Of a stretch of 64,000 nucleotides of DNA, positions 1 through 12,105 are shown piece by piece. The notes under the pieces are model-generated. The model was given only the letters and a program-made list of their open reading frames with translations, had not been told where the DNA came from and ran no database searches. The translations under genes and the position numbers were made by a program. The stretch covers positions 18,280,098 through 18,344,097 of the forward strand of contig CM065297.1 of assembly GCA_032871835.1 (NCBI GenBank), given 5' to 3'. The number at the start of each line of letters is the position of its first letter. The stretch's first letter is position 1. This DNA is from Dipteronia dyeriana (lineage: Eukaryota; Streptophyta; Magnoliopsida; Sapindales; Sapindaceae).

Positions 1-267
1 TGGCATGTTCTTACCAGCTTCTCCTCCCATTCGGGATTTGATGGTCCCAAGAATTCTATTTGCATGTTCTTATTATCATGCTCTGCTTCCATATGTTCTT
101 ATTATCATATGCCTTGTTTTGAAATTCCGAACTAGATGCTATCCTTTATAAAATTCTGAGTAATTTTATTTATTACTGTAAAAAATCGACAGATTTAAAT
201 TACAGTTTAATATTTATCCTACCAATAAAAGAATAAAATATTCAATATATATATATATATATATATT
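1..267 (-). other. Non-coding region downstream of element 1 integrase, with a (TA)n tract
   Basis: AT-rich DNA with no coding signal. It holds a short TA microsatellite at about 245-266. It lies after the integrase stop and should be the untranslated region before the 3' polypurine tract. No copy of the LTR at 5909-6712 is recognisable here. Confidence 0.5.
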
Positions 268-1400
268 TTAAGGATAGAAAATCTTCAGATATTGGACAAT
301 GCATGGTCGGGGTAACACCCCTCCATTGGGTCGAGCAATCCAATAAGCTCCATGGCCAACTATCCCCTCGATCTTGTATGGACCTTCCCATTTGTCAGCC
401 AGGGATCCTGCGGCTCTATTTTTTGTGTTCAATGACACCTTCCTGAGCACCAGGTCTCCTAACTGAAATTTCCTGATCCGAACACGAGAGTTGTAATGGC
501 GAGCCACTCTTTGTTGATATGCTGTATTTCTTATTCAGGACTTTTCCCTTTTTTCTTCTAGTTCATCCAAACTTTGTAGTAGCGTATCAACATTTTGTTC
601 TTCATCGTATAGCTTGACCCGGGAGGACGCATATGATGTTTCTACGGGGATGACTGCTTTTGTTCCGAACGCTAGGGTGAACGGAGTTTCTCCTGTTGAA
701 GTCCTTGCTGTCGTCCGATATGCTCATAATACTTCAGGAAGCTTTTCAACCCAGCTTCCTTTTTTGTCATTTAACTTTGCTTTAATGGTGTGCTTGATAA
801 TTTTATTTACTGCTTCTACTTGCCCGTTTGTTTATGGATGAGCTGGTGTCGCATAGTAGTTAGCAATACGATACTTCTCGCACAACTGTCTGAACTTTTG
901 GTTATCAAACTGAGTGCCATTTTTGGTGATTATAGTGTCCGAAACTCCAAACCTATAAAGTATGTTTTTCTGTACAAAATTTATGGTGTTGGCTTCCGTG
1001 ATATGCACTAGCGCTTCAGCTTCTGCCCTTTTTGTGAAATAATCGACAGCTACTATGGCGTGCTTCGCTCCACCCCCTGTCCCAGCTAGCATTGGCCCGA
1101 TCAAGTCTAGGCCCCACATGGCGAATGGCCATGGAGCAGTGAGATTTCTGAGCTTTTCTGGGGGTTGTCGGATATCGTTGGCAATTCTTTGACAGGTGTT
1201 GCAACTTTTCGACCATTGCTGTGCATCCGAGAAAAGTGTAGGCCAATAATAGCCTTGCCTGAGCACTTTATGCGCCAGACTTCTACCCTTAGTGTGGTTC
1301 CCGTAAACTCCTCCGTGGATCTCTTGAAGTATTCGATGTGCATCTTCTTCCGGAATACATTTTTGGAGTGCTCAGGACCCCCTTCTGTATAATTCTCCTC
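268..1400 (-). pseudogene. Integrase of element 1 (broken)
   Basis: The retroviral-type integrase would insert the cDNA into the genome. On the minus strand a zinc-binding end (CNTCQRIA near 1195) is followed by the catalytic core (LDLIGP, then VAVDYFTK near 1030-1055), a second core segment with NGTQF near 905-915, NGQVEAVNK just past 832, and a C-terminal part ending at 268 (LGDLVLRKV, KWEGPYKI). The usual aspartate in the ITDNG motif reads ITKNG here, so one residue of the D,D,E triad appears lost. In-frame stops split the gene, for example at 832. Identity is secure from motifs and position; function is not expected. Confidence 0.88.
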
Positions 1401-1619
1401 CGATCATGGTATACCTAGCCGATCGATACCTGATGTGCTTTGCTAATACCGGATCTTCTGAGAGCACGCCTTCTTCCAGGAACCTTCTCAGCTGGACCAT
1501 CCAACCGTCTTGCGATGTTCAGATTTCTGAAATTTCCAAATGCTTAGGTTCAGCTGTACTCGGTTTAAAGAGGTGTGCAACTGGAATGGTCTTAGGTCTG
1601 ATTGAGGTTGTTGCTGACG

Positions 1620-1994
1620 CTAATTTAGATAAAGCGTCTTGTATTCTTTAAATTTTTGGAGGAGCTGTTTTGCGATGTCACGGTAGGCAATCATTCCTTT
1701 ATCTTTGGCCTGGTACTCGTCCATAACCTGGTTAAAAACTTCCTGTGAATCGCTGAATATCTCAACTTCATCTGCCCTAAGAGCTATGCAGACTCTGAGT
1801 CCAGCTAACAATGCCTCGTATTCTGCTTGATTATTGGTTGCTTTGTAATCAAATCTCATGGCACATTCAACATCATCTTCTTCTAGGGTGCGAACTACGA
1901 TCCCTACCCCGCTAGCATGAGTGTTTGAAGAACCATAAACATATAGTTTCCATGGGAAACTTTTATCCAACAGTCTTTTTGCTTCCAGGTTTGG
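1620..1994 (-). pseudogene. Second (archaeal-type) RNase H domain of element 1
   Basis: An RNase H-fold domain separate from the normal Ty3 RNase H, placed between it and integrase as in Tat elements. Visible motifs are ATNNQAEYEALLAGL and EIFSDSQEV, the central Glu and Asp motifs of the family. The first catalytic motif, normally LYVDGSSN, reads LYVYGSSN near 1940, an Asp-to-Tyr change that should remove a metal ligand. Element 2 keeps the Asp at the equivalent place (HVDGSSS near 23200). It ends in a stop at 1620. Confidence 0.85.
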
Positions 1995-2462
1995 TTATGT
2001 GAACTCGGCTATGAAGTTTGCCACCGCTTGTCCTTTGAGGGAGGTTTTGGGGACATAATGAATATCAAATTCACTTAACTCGATTGCCCATTTAGTAAGT
2101 CTTCCTGATATCTCTGGCTTTTGTAAGATTTGTCTTAATGGGCAATTGGTGAGAACCTGGATCGTATGGGGTTGAAAATATGGTCTCAGCTTTTTTGCTG
2201 CTGAAACCAATGCTAAGGCTATCTTCTCTGCCTGTGAATACCTGGTCTCGGCCGGTACGAGTGCCTTGCTAGTATAATACACTAGTTTCTGCACTCCATC
2301 TTTTGTTCTGACTAAGACTGAACTTGCTGCAAGCTCGGTTATTGACAGATACAGCTGGAGTATTTCCCCTTTTTGCGGTTTTGAGAGGATGAGAGCTTGC
2401 CCCAAGTACTCTTTTATTTTTAAGAATGCCTGCTCACACTCTTTATTCCACTCCAGGCCTTT
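1995..2462 (-). pseudogene. Ty3-type RNase H domain of element 1
   Basis: Follows RT directly and would degrade the RNA strand of RNA-DNA hybrids. Typical sequence is visible: LYLSITELAASSVLVR, KLVYYTSKAL, RYSQAEKIALAL, and the linker FIAEFT at the end. A stop near 2462 separates it from the RT frame. The conserved layout and motifs make the assignment firm. Confidence 0.85.
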
Positions 2463-3640
2463 CTATTTTTTGATTATCTTGAAGAAAGGTGCGCACCTGT
2501 CTGTAGCCCTTGAGATGAATCTTCCCAAAGAGGCTGAACACCCTGTTAAGCGCTGTACCTCTTTCAATGTTTTAGGTGAGGTCATTTCTTGCAAAGCCTG
2601 GATCTTCTCGGGATTAACTTCGATTCCTCTTTGATGGACTTGAAAACCAAAGAATCTTCCCGAATGGACTCTGAATAAACATTTGTTTGGGTTTAATTTC
2701 ATCTGGTATCTTCTCAAAACATCAAATGTCTCTCGGAGGTCGCGGGCATGCTCATCTGCTGAGACGATTTTAGTCAACATGTCATCAATGTACACTTCCA
2801 TGTTCCTTCCTATTTGCCGAGTGAAGATTTTGTTGACCAACCTTTGGTACGTAGCTCCTGCATTTTTTTAACCGAAGGGCATTACTGTGTAGCAATATAA
2901 ACCCTGATCCGTTGTGAAAGATGTTTTTTCTTCATCAGCTTTGTTCATCCGGATCTGATTATATCCCGAGTAAGCGTCCATGAAGCTGAGCAATTCATGA
3001 CCTGCTGTGGCATCCACCAGCTGATCTATCCTTGGAAGTGGGAAGCTATCCTTTGGACATGCCTTGTTTAGATCCGTGAAATCTACGCACATCCTCCATT
3101 GTCCATTTTTCTTCTGGACGAGGACTACGTTGGCGACCCACTGAGGGTAGCTGACTTCTCTGATTGATCCAGTCGCTAATAACTTTTCCACCTCTTGTTT
3201 GATTGCTTGACTTCTTTCAGGATTGAACGATCTTCTCTTTTGTATTACCGGTTTTGCATTCGAGCTTACTGCGAGGTGGTGGGATATTACTCGGGCATCT
3301 ATCCCGATCATATCTTCGTGACTCCAAGTGAATACATCTTTGTATTCTCTAAGCAGATTGGTTAAGTCTTGCTTGACTTTTCCATCCAAGTTGGCCCCGA
3401 TCTTGATTTTCTTGTCCGGTTTGTCTTCTTCAAGTAACACTTCAACCAATTCTGTTTTGTATTCATTCGAGCCCTCCCTCTGATCCAGTTCGAATGACAA
3501 GGATTTTTTACACTGATTTGGCTGCATTATGGTGCACACTTTTTCAACATCATGCTTGTCTCTGTATACTGACATGTTTGCTCTTAGGGCCATCTCTTGG
3601 GATCCCTTGACTATCCCAACCCCTTGTTCTGTTGGGAACT
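2463..3640 (-). pseudogene. Reverse transcriptase of element 1
   Basis: Copies the element RNA into DNA. Motifs in order on the minus strand: WVANVVLVQKKNGQWRMCVD, FTDLNKACPKDSFPLPRID, the palm motif LLSFMDAYSGYNQI near 2975-3000, TVMPFG, and the catalytic box VYIDDML near 2781-2795. The YIDD box is intact. Single stops interrupt the frame, for example at 2868 just after MPFG. This is the best preserved domain of the element. Confidence 0.92.
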
Positions 3641-4140
3641 TGATCATTAATGCATAAGTGGCCGTCACGACCCTTGTTTTATTCAGGAATGGCCGGCTCA
3701 ATAATGCATTATACGGTCAATTATTCAAGTCAACTACCACGAAGTCGAGCAGGACAGTCCTCTGGCATGGTGCCGTTCCGATCTTCAAGGGTAGTTTTAC
3801 CGTCCCGAGTGACCTGACCTATATTCCCCTAAATCCTCTTAATGGAGTATGGAAAGATTGTAAATATTTTCGGTATAGTCTTAGCTGGTCGTATACGGCT
3901 ACGCTTAGGATGTCTGCTAATCTCCCATTATCTATTAAAATTCTCCGGACTTCCCTATGGCCAATCCGGGCACTTATAACCAAAGCGTCATTAGGTCGAA
4001 CATCGACGCCATGGAAATCTACCTCTGTAAAGACTATTGGGTCCCATCCTTCCTTTACCCTTTTCGGGTCAAGTTCAATCGAGTTTACGTCGAAGTTATT
4101 CCTTGTTTCTATTGCTTCTCTGATTTCCTGAGTTCGTTCT
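3640..4140 (-). pseudogene. Aspartic protease region of element 1
   Basis: Retropepsin-like domain between gag and RT. The active-site stretch reads ILIDNGRLADILS near 3905-3935; the usual form is LIDNGSSADIL, so Asp-Asn-Gly is kept and the next serine is changed. The segment YNALLSRPFLNK near 3680-3705 matches the protease C-terminal region of this clade. A stop at 3819 and a change of frame break the domain. Confidence 0.75.
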
Positions 4141-4329
4141 CGGTTGCTTCTCCCAGTAGAAGGTCCTCCGAAAATTATATGTATTACTTGATTGGCTTCG
4201 GGGCTAGTTCTTTGGTTTTGACCAGGGTTGTTATCAACCTTGACTTTCTTGGTTTCTGGTCTCACGTTTTTTTTCAAGATTACATCCCGCAGGTGCCTTT
4301 CCCGAATAAGAGTCTCTATGTAATCTCTG

Positions 4330-5861
4330 AGCTGAAAACACTTTGAAGTCTCATGCCCGGTTTCTTTATGAAACCTGCAATACTTGGTTGTATCTCTCCG
4401 GGCTAACTGTGATTGTCGCCGCAGTTCTTGCACCATATTCTTTTCTTCCAAGATGGCTAGAATTTCTTCTTGTTTCTTCCGAAGAGGGGTGTAATTGGTA
4501 TATCTACCTTGGTATTTCTCTGTGGACTGTTCGGCGTTGAGCCATTACCCCCATCCTTGTTTTTCTCATTGTCGTTCCCTTTCCGTTTTCCTTTTGATTC
4601 TGCCCCTTGGATTCGGTATTCTTCTGTTCGGGCTTTCCTCCATGCATATAGCTTCCTCTTGTTGCTAACTCTTCTTCCTTGGCCAGAGCGTATCCTCCCG
4701 CCATATCCATAATGTCGTCATACCTAGTCAGCCGTGCTCTTCTCAAATCGAAGGATAGTCATCCATTCTGCAAGTTATTGGTGAAGCCAGCAATAATTGC
4801 TTCATCATTAGCGCTGCCAATTTCTGATATTGCTTGACCGAACCGGCCCAAGTACTTTTTTAATGACTCGTCCTTCCCCTGTTTTATTTGAGAGAGGTAG
4901 GCCACCGACTTCTTCCTGTGAACGTTGCTCAGGAATTTCCTTGAGAAGCTTCTGCTGAACTCGTTGAAACTTTCGATGCTTTCCGGGGGTAGTCTTCCGA
5001 ACCATCTTGAGCCTGTGTCCCCTAGTCTTTACGGAAAGTTAAGACACAATAGGGGGTCACTGCAGGCATATTGAGCCATGGCACTTTTATAGCGTCTAAC
5101 GTGCTCCTATGGATCTGTATCTTTTTTGAATTGCTCCACATGCGGCATCCTGAATCTTTCTGGGAAAGGGGTCCACAAAATCTCCCTGGTGAATGGACTG
5201 TCGGAGTCATCGTCGGATAGATCGTTACAGCCATAACGTCTGACTAGTGCCTCCATCTGACGCCTGTTATTCTCTACTTCTCGAGTTAGGCTCTGGATTG
5301 TGACATCTCTATCCCCCACCGGGCTTCCTTGACGGTTGAACCGTTGGGTAACTGTCATTATTTCCTCAGACTCTTCACTCTGATGCCGGACCTCTCGTGT
5401 GACTACATGATGACGTTTGCGATGGTGTTGATCACTGTCTTCTGATGATGACCGTCCTCTGCGCCGATCGTATCTACGATGTCTGGCACGTATTGTTTGA
5501 TTACGATCCAACCTCTGGAGATTTTCCTCTTCTAGTGTTTTGAAGAGTTCCTTCTGGTTTCTGGCATAGTTTTTCCTGGCCCCACCACCATCGAACGGAG
5601 CCTTGCAGGTGGAAGATTGGGATTATGTGCTCCTGCGGCCAGTAGATCAATCCCTTCCCTTGCTGCGTCCGTCACCAATTGCTGCAAGGCCTCTTGGAAA
5701 CGCAACGTAAGATCTCTGCTGGTTGGAGGAACTTGCTGGATCCCCGCCAGGTGCGCAGGCTGGTTTTCTGTGTTTGCTGCAGGATCTTGTGACGTATTAC
5801 CGATATGGAAATCGCCTGGTGATTTTTGGCCATTCCCTGAACTACTTCTGCTTTCTGCCAT
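4330..5861 (-). pseudogene. gag of element 1
   Basis: Structural gag gene. The N-terminal part (from 5861, MAESRSSSG) is Gln/Pro-rich and is followed by an Arg/His-rich stretch (5300-5500). A retrotransposon gag core follows, recognisable by PERFRMPHVEQFKKD (about 5107-5160), SFSRKFLSNV, and YLGRFGQAI. Near the end is a variant zinc knuckle, YCRFHKETGHETSKC (about 4337-4382). Several frameshifts and stops split it. Element 3 carries matching blocks (PERFRMPQVEQFK and YCRFHKKSGHDT), which supports the assignment and the shared clade. Confidence 0.82.
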
Positions 5862-5888
5862 CGCTTTTTAACAAGTTCGGAGGTTCAA

Positions 5889-5906
5889 CCCCTTCTTCTA
5901 GCGCCA
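5889..5906 (-). other. Primer-binding site of element 1
   Basis: Read on the minus strand, 18 bases TGGCGCTAGAAGAAGGGG begin two bases after the LTR end. A near-identical site (TGGCGTTAGAAGGAGGGG) sits two bases after the 5' LTR of element 3. Ogre-type elements are reported to prime from tRNA-Arg; the tRNA used here was not checked. Confidence 0.75.
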
Positions 5907-5908
5907 GT

Positions 5909-6712
5909 TGTTGACGTCGATTTCTGGATTATACCAAAAAAGCCAACAAGAATTGGATTTTGGCTATTGAATTAAAGAGAAAGAGATGCAGAGAGAGTAA
6001 CAAAGACAAGTTTTAAGTGATAAAATTCCGATGGCCGGAGAAACATCCACGGGTGGTTGAAGGATCAACCAAGACAAAATCCACTAAGAGAATAAGATGT
6101 TTACAAGCTCTCGATCTCTCTTTTTTCTCTCTGTATTTACTATAATTGTTGTATGCTATATTGCCTATCTCTTTTCTGGACGAGATTATGGGTCTATTTA
6201 TATGTTTATAGAACCCTAATCTGCCTTGTACAAGTAATACAAGATCTTTGTATTTAATTGTGATTCGGTTACTTTCTTGAGGTCGATTTGTCTTCTTTCC
6301 TGTTTCGGAGTCTCTTATGGAAATCGAGCGAGATTCTAGTTGTGCAGTTCAATTTGGACTTGTTTCCTTATAAGAATGAAGCCTTTGCAAAAAAATCAAG
6401 TTATTTCCTGATTGGGGACTCTTCTAATTTAATACTCTATTTTATTTGGGATTCCTTCTTGATGGATATCGTCGCGTATTTAATGACTTAATCTGTATGA
6501 AATAAGCACCAAACTCTTACTCGAGTCGTATTTATTCCCGAGTAAGAGTAATTCATGATGGTCCCGAGTAGCACCGTTTGAGCCCGAGTGGAAGAGTTGT
6601 TTAACCAGTCCCGAGTGCTGTTAACTGATCCCGAGTAGGTTTTATTCAATATATGCTTACTCGGGCTTTCTTCTCTTTAATGATGCCTTATAGGATATTT
6701 CCCGAATGCACA
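5909..6712 (-). repeat. 5' LTR of element 1
   Basis: On the plus strand it runs from TGTTGACGTC at 5909 to GCACA at 6712, so on the minus strand it starts TGTGC and ends CAACA. The inner boundary is fixed by the primer-binding site two bases away. The outer boundary is inferred from the TG..CA rule and from the end of similarity to MULE copy C. The promoter side carries several CCCGAGT(A/G) motifs between 6535 and 6665. Confidence 0.75.
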
Positions 6713-6724
6713 TTTGGGCGTCCA

Positions 6725-8315
6725 CCTGTCTATTTTTTCCTTCCTGTCAATGACGTGTATGCTTGGTAAAATTTACATACGATAAAGTCCATCAGCTGCT
6801 GATGCTGCCTGTTTCGTTCTTCATCACTTCTCTGCAGATCATCTCGTAAAGCTAGGACTGAATCCTCCAAAGCTTGGATTCTACGCTCCAGTCGGACCTG
6901 AAAACAAGTACACAATGTCAGTCAAGCACACGTATATGCGTTTGAAACAAATAAATGTTGAACAACAATTTTAACATACCTCGCGCTTCCTCCAGCGTCT
7001 CCTCGTGAGCTATCTGTAGCATTATCTCCAGTAATCGTAAATCGTACGCGCCGCTGCTTCCGGGTTCGCTCAAGGGGCAACTCTGTGTCCGTATGCATCT
7101 CTTCACTGACACGACGTTGCTGTCCCTCCGGTATAACGACTGTATCACTCAGACTCCCCCTCACTGAATCTGGTATAACTTTTTGTCCACCACCCAATGG
7201 ATCCGGTATCGCCTCCTCTATGCCCGCATAATAAGGTTCACCCCTCTCAGCTTTGGTGGCCACCAATTCTGTTCTTGCAAACATCTGACGACATTGTAAG
7301 AACGTTGTGTAATTGAATCTTTTATTAACATTAACAATTTCAGATGTGAATATATTCAACAACCTATCCCTCATCGTTTGTATCTTTAACGCCCACTTCA
7401 GAATTCGGGGAGACATATCGGTAGCCACCCGAGTCCCGAACTGGGTCCCAAGCTCTGGGATCACCTCGAAAGTAAAAATCTACTAATAAATTTATATTAT
7501 TTCCAAATTCCGTATAGATGATTACAAATATAAATGATTTTATTCACAAAACTCTTACCAAAAGGGCGTAAGATAAACCATAAATGTTGTATGCCTCTTG
7601 CATGTGTTTGTCAGGCCCCTTTGCTTGTTGGCGTCTTTGGAACCGCTCTCGTCTCCCTTCAAAACGCATGCTTGAATGAAAATATGGAATGACTGTACAC
7701 GTGTACACCCCACAGGAATGCGTCAAAACCGCCCAGATCATCCACCAGCCTTAACTGCCAAACTAGAATTTTCACTCTCTCGTCCAACCCCAAAAGCATC
7801 CAGTTCAGCATATAGATGAGGCATACCTTCACACTATCGTATGCCTGCTGAAACTCGCCTCGCCTCAAGACATCTCTCAACTCCAGGGACAAAATCTCAT
7901 TTTTACAACCAAAGTACTGGTGATGTAGCCCATTGCCAACGCTAACATACCGGCTCGTATCCATTAGTTTGCCAAACCACAATCCGGTGATCAGCCCGAA
8001 TTCTACCTTCTAAAACCTCACTTCATGAGTCCCTATCATAAACCCATTATGATGCACCTCCCGTAGAAGTAGCTGGTGGATAATACCACCTAAAAACTTC
8101 ACCGACCAGTGCATGGTCAATAAATGCCCAAAATAGGACGCCCTGAACCGACGTCGGTCTTCCTTAGCCCATTATGCAGGGAACCGGTTAATGGCGTCGT
8201 CTATCTGGCCAAAGGCATCAAAATGGTCATGGCGAGTGACTTTGCCCTCGTACCACTCTTCTTCTGGAGTTTTAAGCGACTCCCTCAACCGATTCGTCAT
8301 CTGAAATTTAACAAC
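6725..8315 (-). pseudogene. DUF1985 protein, 5' part of a DUF1985-Ulp1 gene (copy C)
   Basis: The start on the minus strand reads MTNRLRESLKTPEEEWYEGK from about 8302, matching copies A and B. The DUF1985 core follows (AYDSVKVCLIYMLNWMLLGL, VYSHSIFSFKHAF, 7659-7982). An exon at about 7270-7464 reads VIPELGTQFGTRVATDMSPR, then comes an acidic linker with PYYAGIEEAIPDP. Last is a coiled-coil-like exon (RIQALEDSVLALRDDLQ, 6730-6915). Splice-like borders separate the blocks, for example before 7464. Stops at the PA* position and after SFKHAF, plus a frameshift near 8050, mark it as broken. The Ulp1 part is absent. Confidence 0.72.
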
Positions 8316-8370
8316 AACATAATTATGTACCCTGTGAAATCCTCAAAAATAACAAGATCTAACCTTATAA

Positions 8371-8592
8371 ACAAAGAGCTTTTAAAAGCTCTGATCGAGC
8401 TTTTGTATAAATGCTTTTATATAAAAGCTAGAATACAAAAGCTCGAAGCATATATACAAAAGCTCGGATCGAGCTTTTATATAAAAATTTCGAGCTTTTG
8501 TACAAAAGCTCGAAGCTTCTGTATAAAAGCTCGATTACATGTCAAAATCTCAAAAAACAAAAACTCGAATGTAAATAAAAGCTCGATTCCAT
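8371..8592 (+). repeat. Subterminal AGCTCGA repeat array of copy C
   Basis: About ten degenerate units with the core AGCTCGA separated by A-rich spacers such as TATACAAA. It lies between the start of the DUF1985 gene and the element end, as in copies A and B, but is shorter. A few units are in reverse orientation (GATCGAGCTTTT near 8392 and 8468). Confidence 0.75.
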
Positions 8593-9010
8593 CTTCCTCA
8601 ACAACTTTCAATAAATACAAAACCCTAACCTAACCCATTTTCATTCTCAGATCCATTTTCATTCTCACACTCACAAATAAAATCTAAAATCTAATATAAC
8701 ATTTCATTCAATTAATCAATAACCAAAAACAATACAAATTCTAGCTCAACTAACCTCGATCGATTGCAATATTCTGTTCAAATCTCTAGATGACATTGAT
8801 TTCTAAGTTCCGGTACCGTCACCGTGAAAACGAAACCATCGATTGATTTTTCGTCTCTTTACTTTTTCTCTCTTTTTTCACAACGACAGTGATGACAATA
8901 GTATTTTCGTCTCCACACTTTAAATGGTGTATTTTAAACATGATTTATTAATGTTGTGATATTTCCATAAAAACCCTCCCTAAAAGGTGCAATTAATTTT
9001 TCGAACCACC

Positions 9011-11941
9011 AGTTTGCTAGCTCCGACTCTGCTAACCCCCACAGACCACAATAATAAAAATAATAATAGTATGTTCGAGCCTTCACGTTATTTTCACATT
9101 TCTTAATTTTAAAATAAAAAATTATGGTTAAAAAAAGGGTATTTCAATTTACAACGAAACCATAATAAGTCAGAGGTGATGAAAGCTTACCAAATTATTT
9201 GACAAACTTTTTTTTTTAACCTACAAAATTATAAGAAGATTGAGTATTTTATAATCTACATTTGAGTAATCCCAAACCATGACTAATCTCTAATTTACAA
9301 AGATCGGCCTTTCCTTATTGTAAAAGAAGCAAGAACTAACAAAGGATTAACTACCTAAAAGATGTTGAATTAATAGTCTCGTGATATCTACGAGGGGCTG
9401 TTTTTTTTTTTTTTTTTCAAAATGTTATAAGATCTTAATTTATTACATATATGGATAAATTTTACAATTTACAATACTATGATTTGTTTGTTTTTTCATT
9501 TTGGATAACTTATTATAAATGTAATTTTTTTAACCTTTTCCATTTATAACCTTTCAATATCCTTTGATATTTGTTATAAAATAATTTTTATTTTTTAATT
9601 GATAATAAGAAATAAAAAAATAAAAAAAAAATGAATGGGAGGATGGTAGTCAGTCTCCTCCGGTGGCAAGAGGCAGCGGCGCCGTCACCCCTTTAGTTGG
9701 TTCAGTTGTCTTAGGGTTTCTTTAAAATTGGGAATTTTTAAAAAATTATTTTTTAGGGTTTTATTATGTGTGAATAAAATTATAAATGTATGAATTGTAA
9801 TAGGAATTTTGTGGAAATTTATTAAAAATCAATTTTTTTTTCTTAAAGACATAATTTAAAAAAAGATATAAGTTAGAAAAATAAATACACTAATTTACCT
9901 TAATTTAAGATATAAGAAATAATAAACAGTAGAAAAAAAATAAACAGCCAATAAATGAATCAATAAATAAGACTTATTTCTTTTGTTTTGTTCATTATTC
10001 TTAAATGCAGTATTTATTTGAGATCATCACGGCAGAAAATCTCAATCCAAAGATATTAGATTCAAGACTCTTCTCATAATAATTGTCATTGTTCATTGTA
10101 CATTCCACATTATTTGCATGCATGATTCATCTGTCTCTACAGTTTTATTGGACTCTCGAAAGATTAAAGATAACATAAAAGATCGACACATCGCTCGTCC
10201 TTTTGAAAAAAGCACAACATGGACCTTGAAATTTAAGTTTTCTACCAACTTAAGGAACCTCAAGATCAAAATTATAATAGAGAAATATTGGAAGGGTTAA
10301 AATTGAAACTAATCATATAATCAGTGGAATTTTTATTTCTTTTATCCAACATTAATATTTTGAGAGTTTTTACTAAACTTTCTATCGATGAGATAAAAAT
10401 ACCCTTCAACATACCAGCAGTCTACCATCAATTTTAACACTCAGTTTTTTTTTTTTTTTTTTTCTAAATTTGTGTGGCAAGTGGTAATAGGTATATTTAT
10501 CTATTTAGCAAAAAGAATGAAAACATTAATTTTGGATAAAAATAGAAATCCTTCAATTTTTTGGTTAAAAGGTGCTATCTCCTCATATTTATAATATATA
10601 TTGTTGTCATGTTCTATCATTAATGACATTACAATTTTATTCTAAAGATATATATAGATTAATTGCATCTGTAAATCATCAAAGTAATCTAGACATGAAA
10701 TTATGGTAACAAAGAATGTGTAACTATAATAGTTAGATCTATAAATCTGGATTCTTTCATCACATTAATTATTATAATCTATTATCATGTGTATAGTATA
10801 GTAAATCAATAATCTAGATTATTTTTATTAATTTATATTTTTACTCTATTGAATTCTATGCACAAAATGAGGACAAGATGGATAAGGTGAGGAGAGAATC
10901 AAATCTATAAATGTTTGTACCTTTTTAAGTTTTACCTAGGAGGTGGGGAGAAAAGAAAAAGCAAGCTAACACAAAATGCCAAAAACCTTGAAAATGCATC
11001 TCAAATCTCCATCTCCCCCACTTTTTCTTTACAAAGCAGCAACGTGAAGCAACAAAAGCTGGCAAAATGCTGTTTTATTTTTATCGATTGATTTCAACAC
11101 ATAAAATGACTCAACAACGTTTATTAAGTGTAACGACCCTATATACATAGATGTTTAACAAAACCAATTCTAAAATTAGAATATCCGTTCGTAGCTCGAG
11201 TGATCATATATTTCTCCTTCATATATAAATCATATTTATCATATCATAAATATGATGATTGTAGTTCTATATTTACCTACCAAATCATAAACAGTTGAAA
11301 ACTTAATGTCAAACTTCAGAGTTCAAAGGAAGAAAAAACTATTAGAAAATTCCCTCGTGACGGTTGGTTACGTATTGTGATTGAATCGAAATTCTTATCG
11401 TTGAAATTTGAAAACAACAGAAGAAAGTAATAAATCATTTTGATGATAAGAAAGAGACCCGCTTTGAATTTTCCAATTCGTCATCAACATTATTATTCTT
11501 CTATTTGTTTAATAGCGACCCCTTTCTACCCCATTCGTCTAGTATTTTTTTTTAGCTCACAACAGAGCAAGGAGAAAGTATTTTAATGTCTAATATATAT
11601 ATAATTTTAATATTATCGGTTTGGTCTGATTTAAAATATGAATAATATTAGACTGTTCAATTATTTTTTTTTCAAATTTCTTCCCAAATTATGTTGACTT
11701 GTGAGGTGTCAATATCGTATCACTCACCACATAAAATATATCAATTTATTGTATGTGGGTCATTAGGGATTTAAAAGATATTTTAACAAGTGTATACAGA
11801 CAAATCAAAGTATTTAAATCCAATGATCCGAATTGATCCGTTCGAACCGACAATAGAATATATATAATTTTAAATGTCATTGATTAGAATTGTATGTCTT
11901 TCAAGTCTACACTATTTAGGTGATAGATTCAACTCATTTAA
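9011..11941. other. Non-coding AT-rich DNA, no gene seen
   Basis: No ORF with recognisable protein similarity. It contains long T tracts (about 9400-9417 and 10446-10463) and A/T-rich low-complexity sequence. A 60-codon ORF at 10118 has no support as a gene. Host regulatory DNA or old TE debris cannot be excluded. Confidence 0.5.
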
Positions 11942-12105
11942 GGGATATAATCATTTTCCCCCGTGAGGTTTGCCATATTAAACAATTTATCCCCTCTAGT
12001 TATAGTAATGATCATTCTTCCCCCCGAAAACTAAAATATTAGACTTTTTATCCTCTACCGTTAGGATTTCCTTTAAAATCTCTAGTTGACTGTTAACATC
12101 AAAGG
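11942..12105 (+). repeat. Left terminal inverted repeat of the 11.9-kb element
   Basis: Pairs with 13232-13394. Shared blocks include CCCGTGAGGTTTGCC against CCCATGAGGTTTACC, AAAATATTAGA, and CTACCGTTAG. Confidence 0.75.

Larger units (their letters stand above)
1..6712 (-). mobile_element. Ty3/Gypsy Tat-lineage LTR retrotransposon, element 1 (3' LTR outside window)
   Basis: Read on the minus strand the order is 5' LTR (5909-6712), primer-binding site, gag, aspartic protease, reverse transcriptase, RNase H, a second RNase H-like domain, and integrase ending at 268. Protease-RT-RH-INT order is Ty3/Gypsy. The extra RNase H between RNase H and integrase is known as a Tat (Ogre/Retand-type) hallmark. 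Coding frames carry many stops and frameshifts, so this is a dead copy. No second LTR is seen between 1 and 267, so the element continues beyond the left edge. At its other side it abuts a broken MULE (copy C), which it probably entered. Confidence 0.9.
6713..9010 (-). mobile_element. Truncated DUF1985-carrying MULE, copy C
   Basis: The right end (about 8905-9010) matches the PMD-side ends of copies A and B: a TTTTAAACAT block, a run resembling TAATGTTGTGATATTTCC, then an AATTTTTCGAACC-like terminus. Inside are a short AGCTCGA repeat array and a DUF1985-type pseudogene. The remainder, with Ulp1 and transposase, is missing because the LTR of element 1 begins at about 6713. Orientation is the same as copy A. 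Confidence 0.75.
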
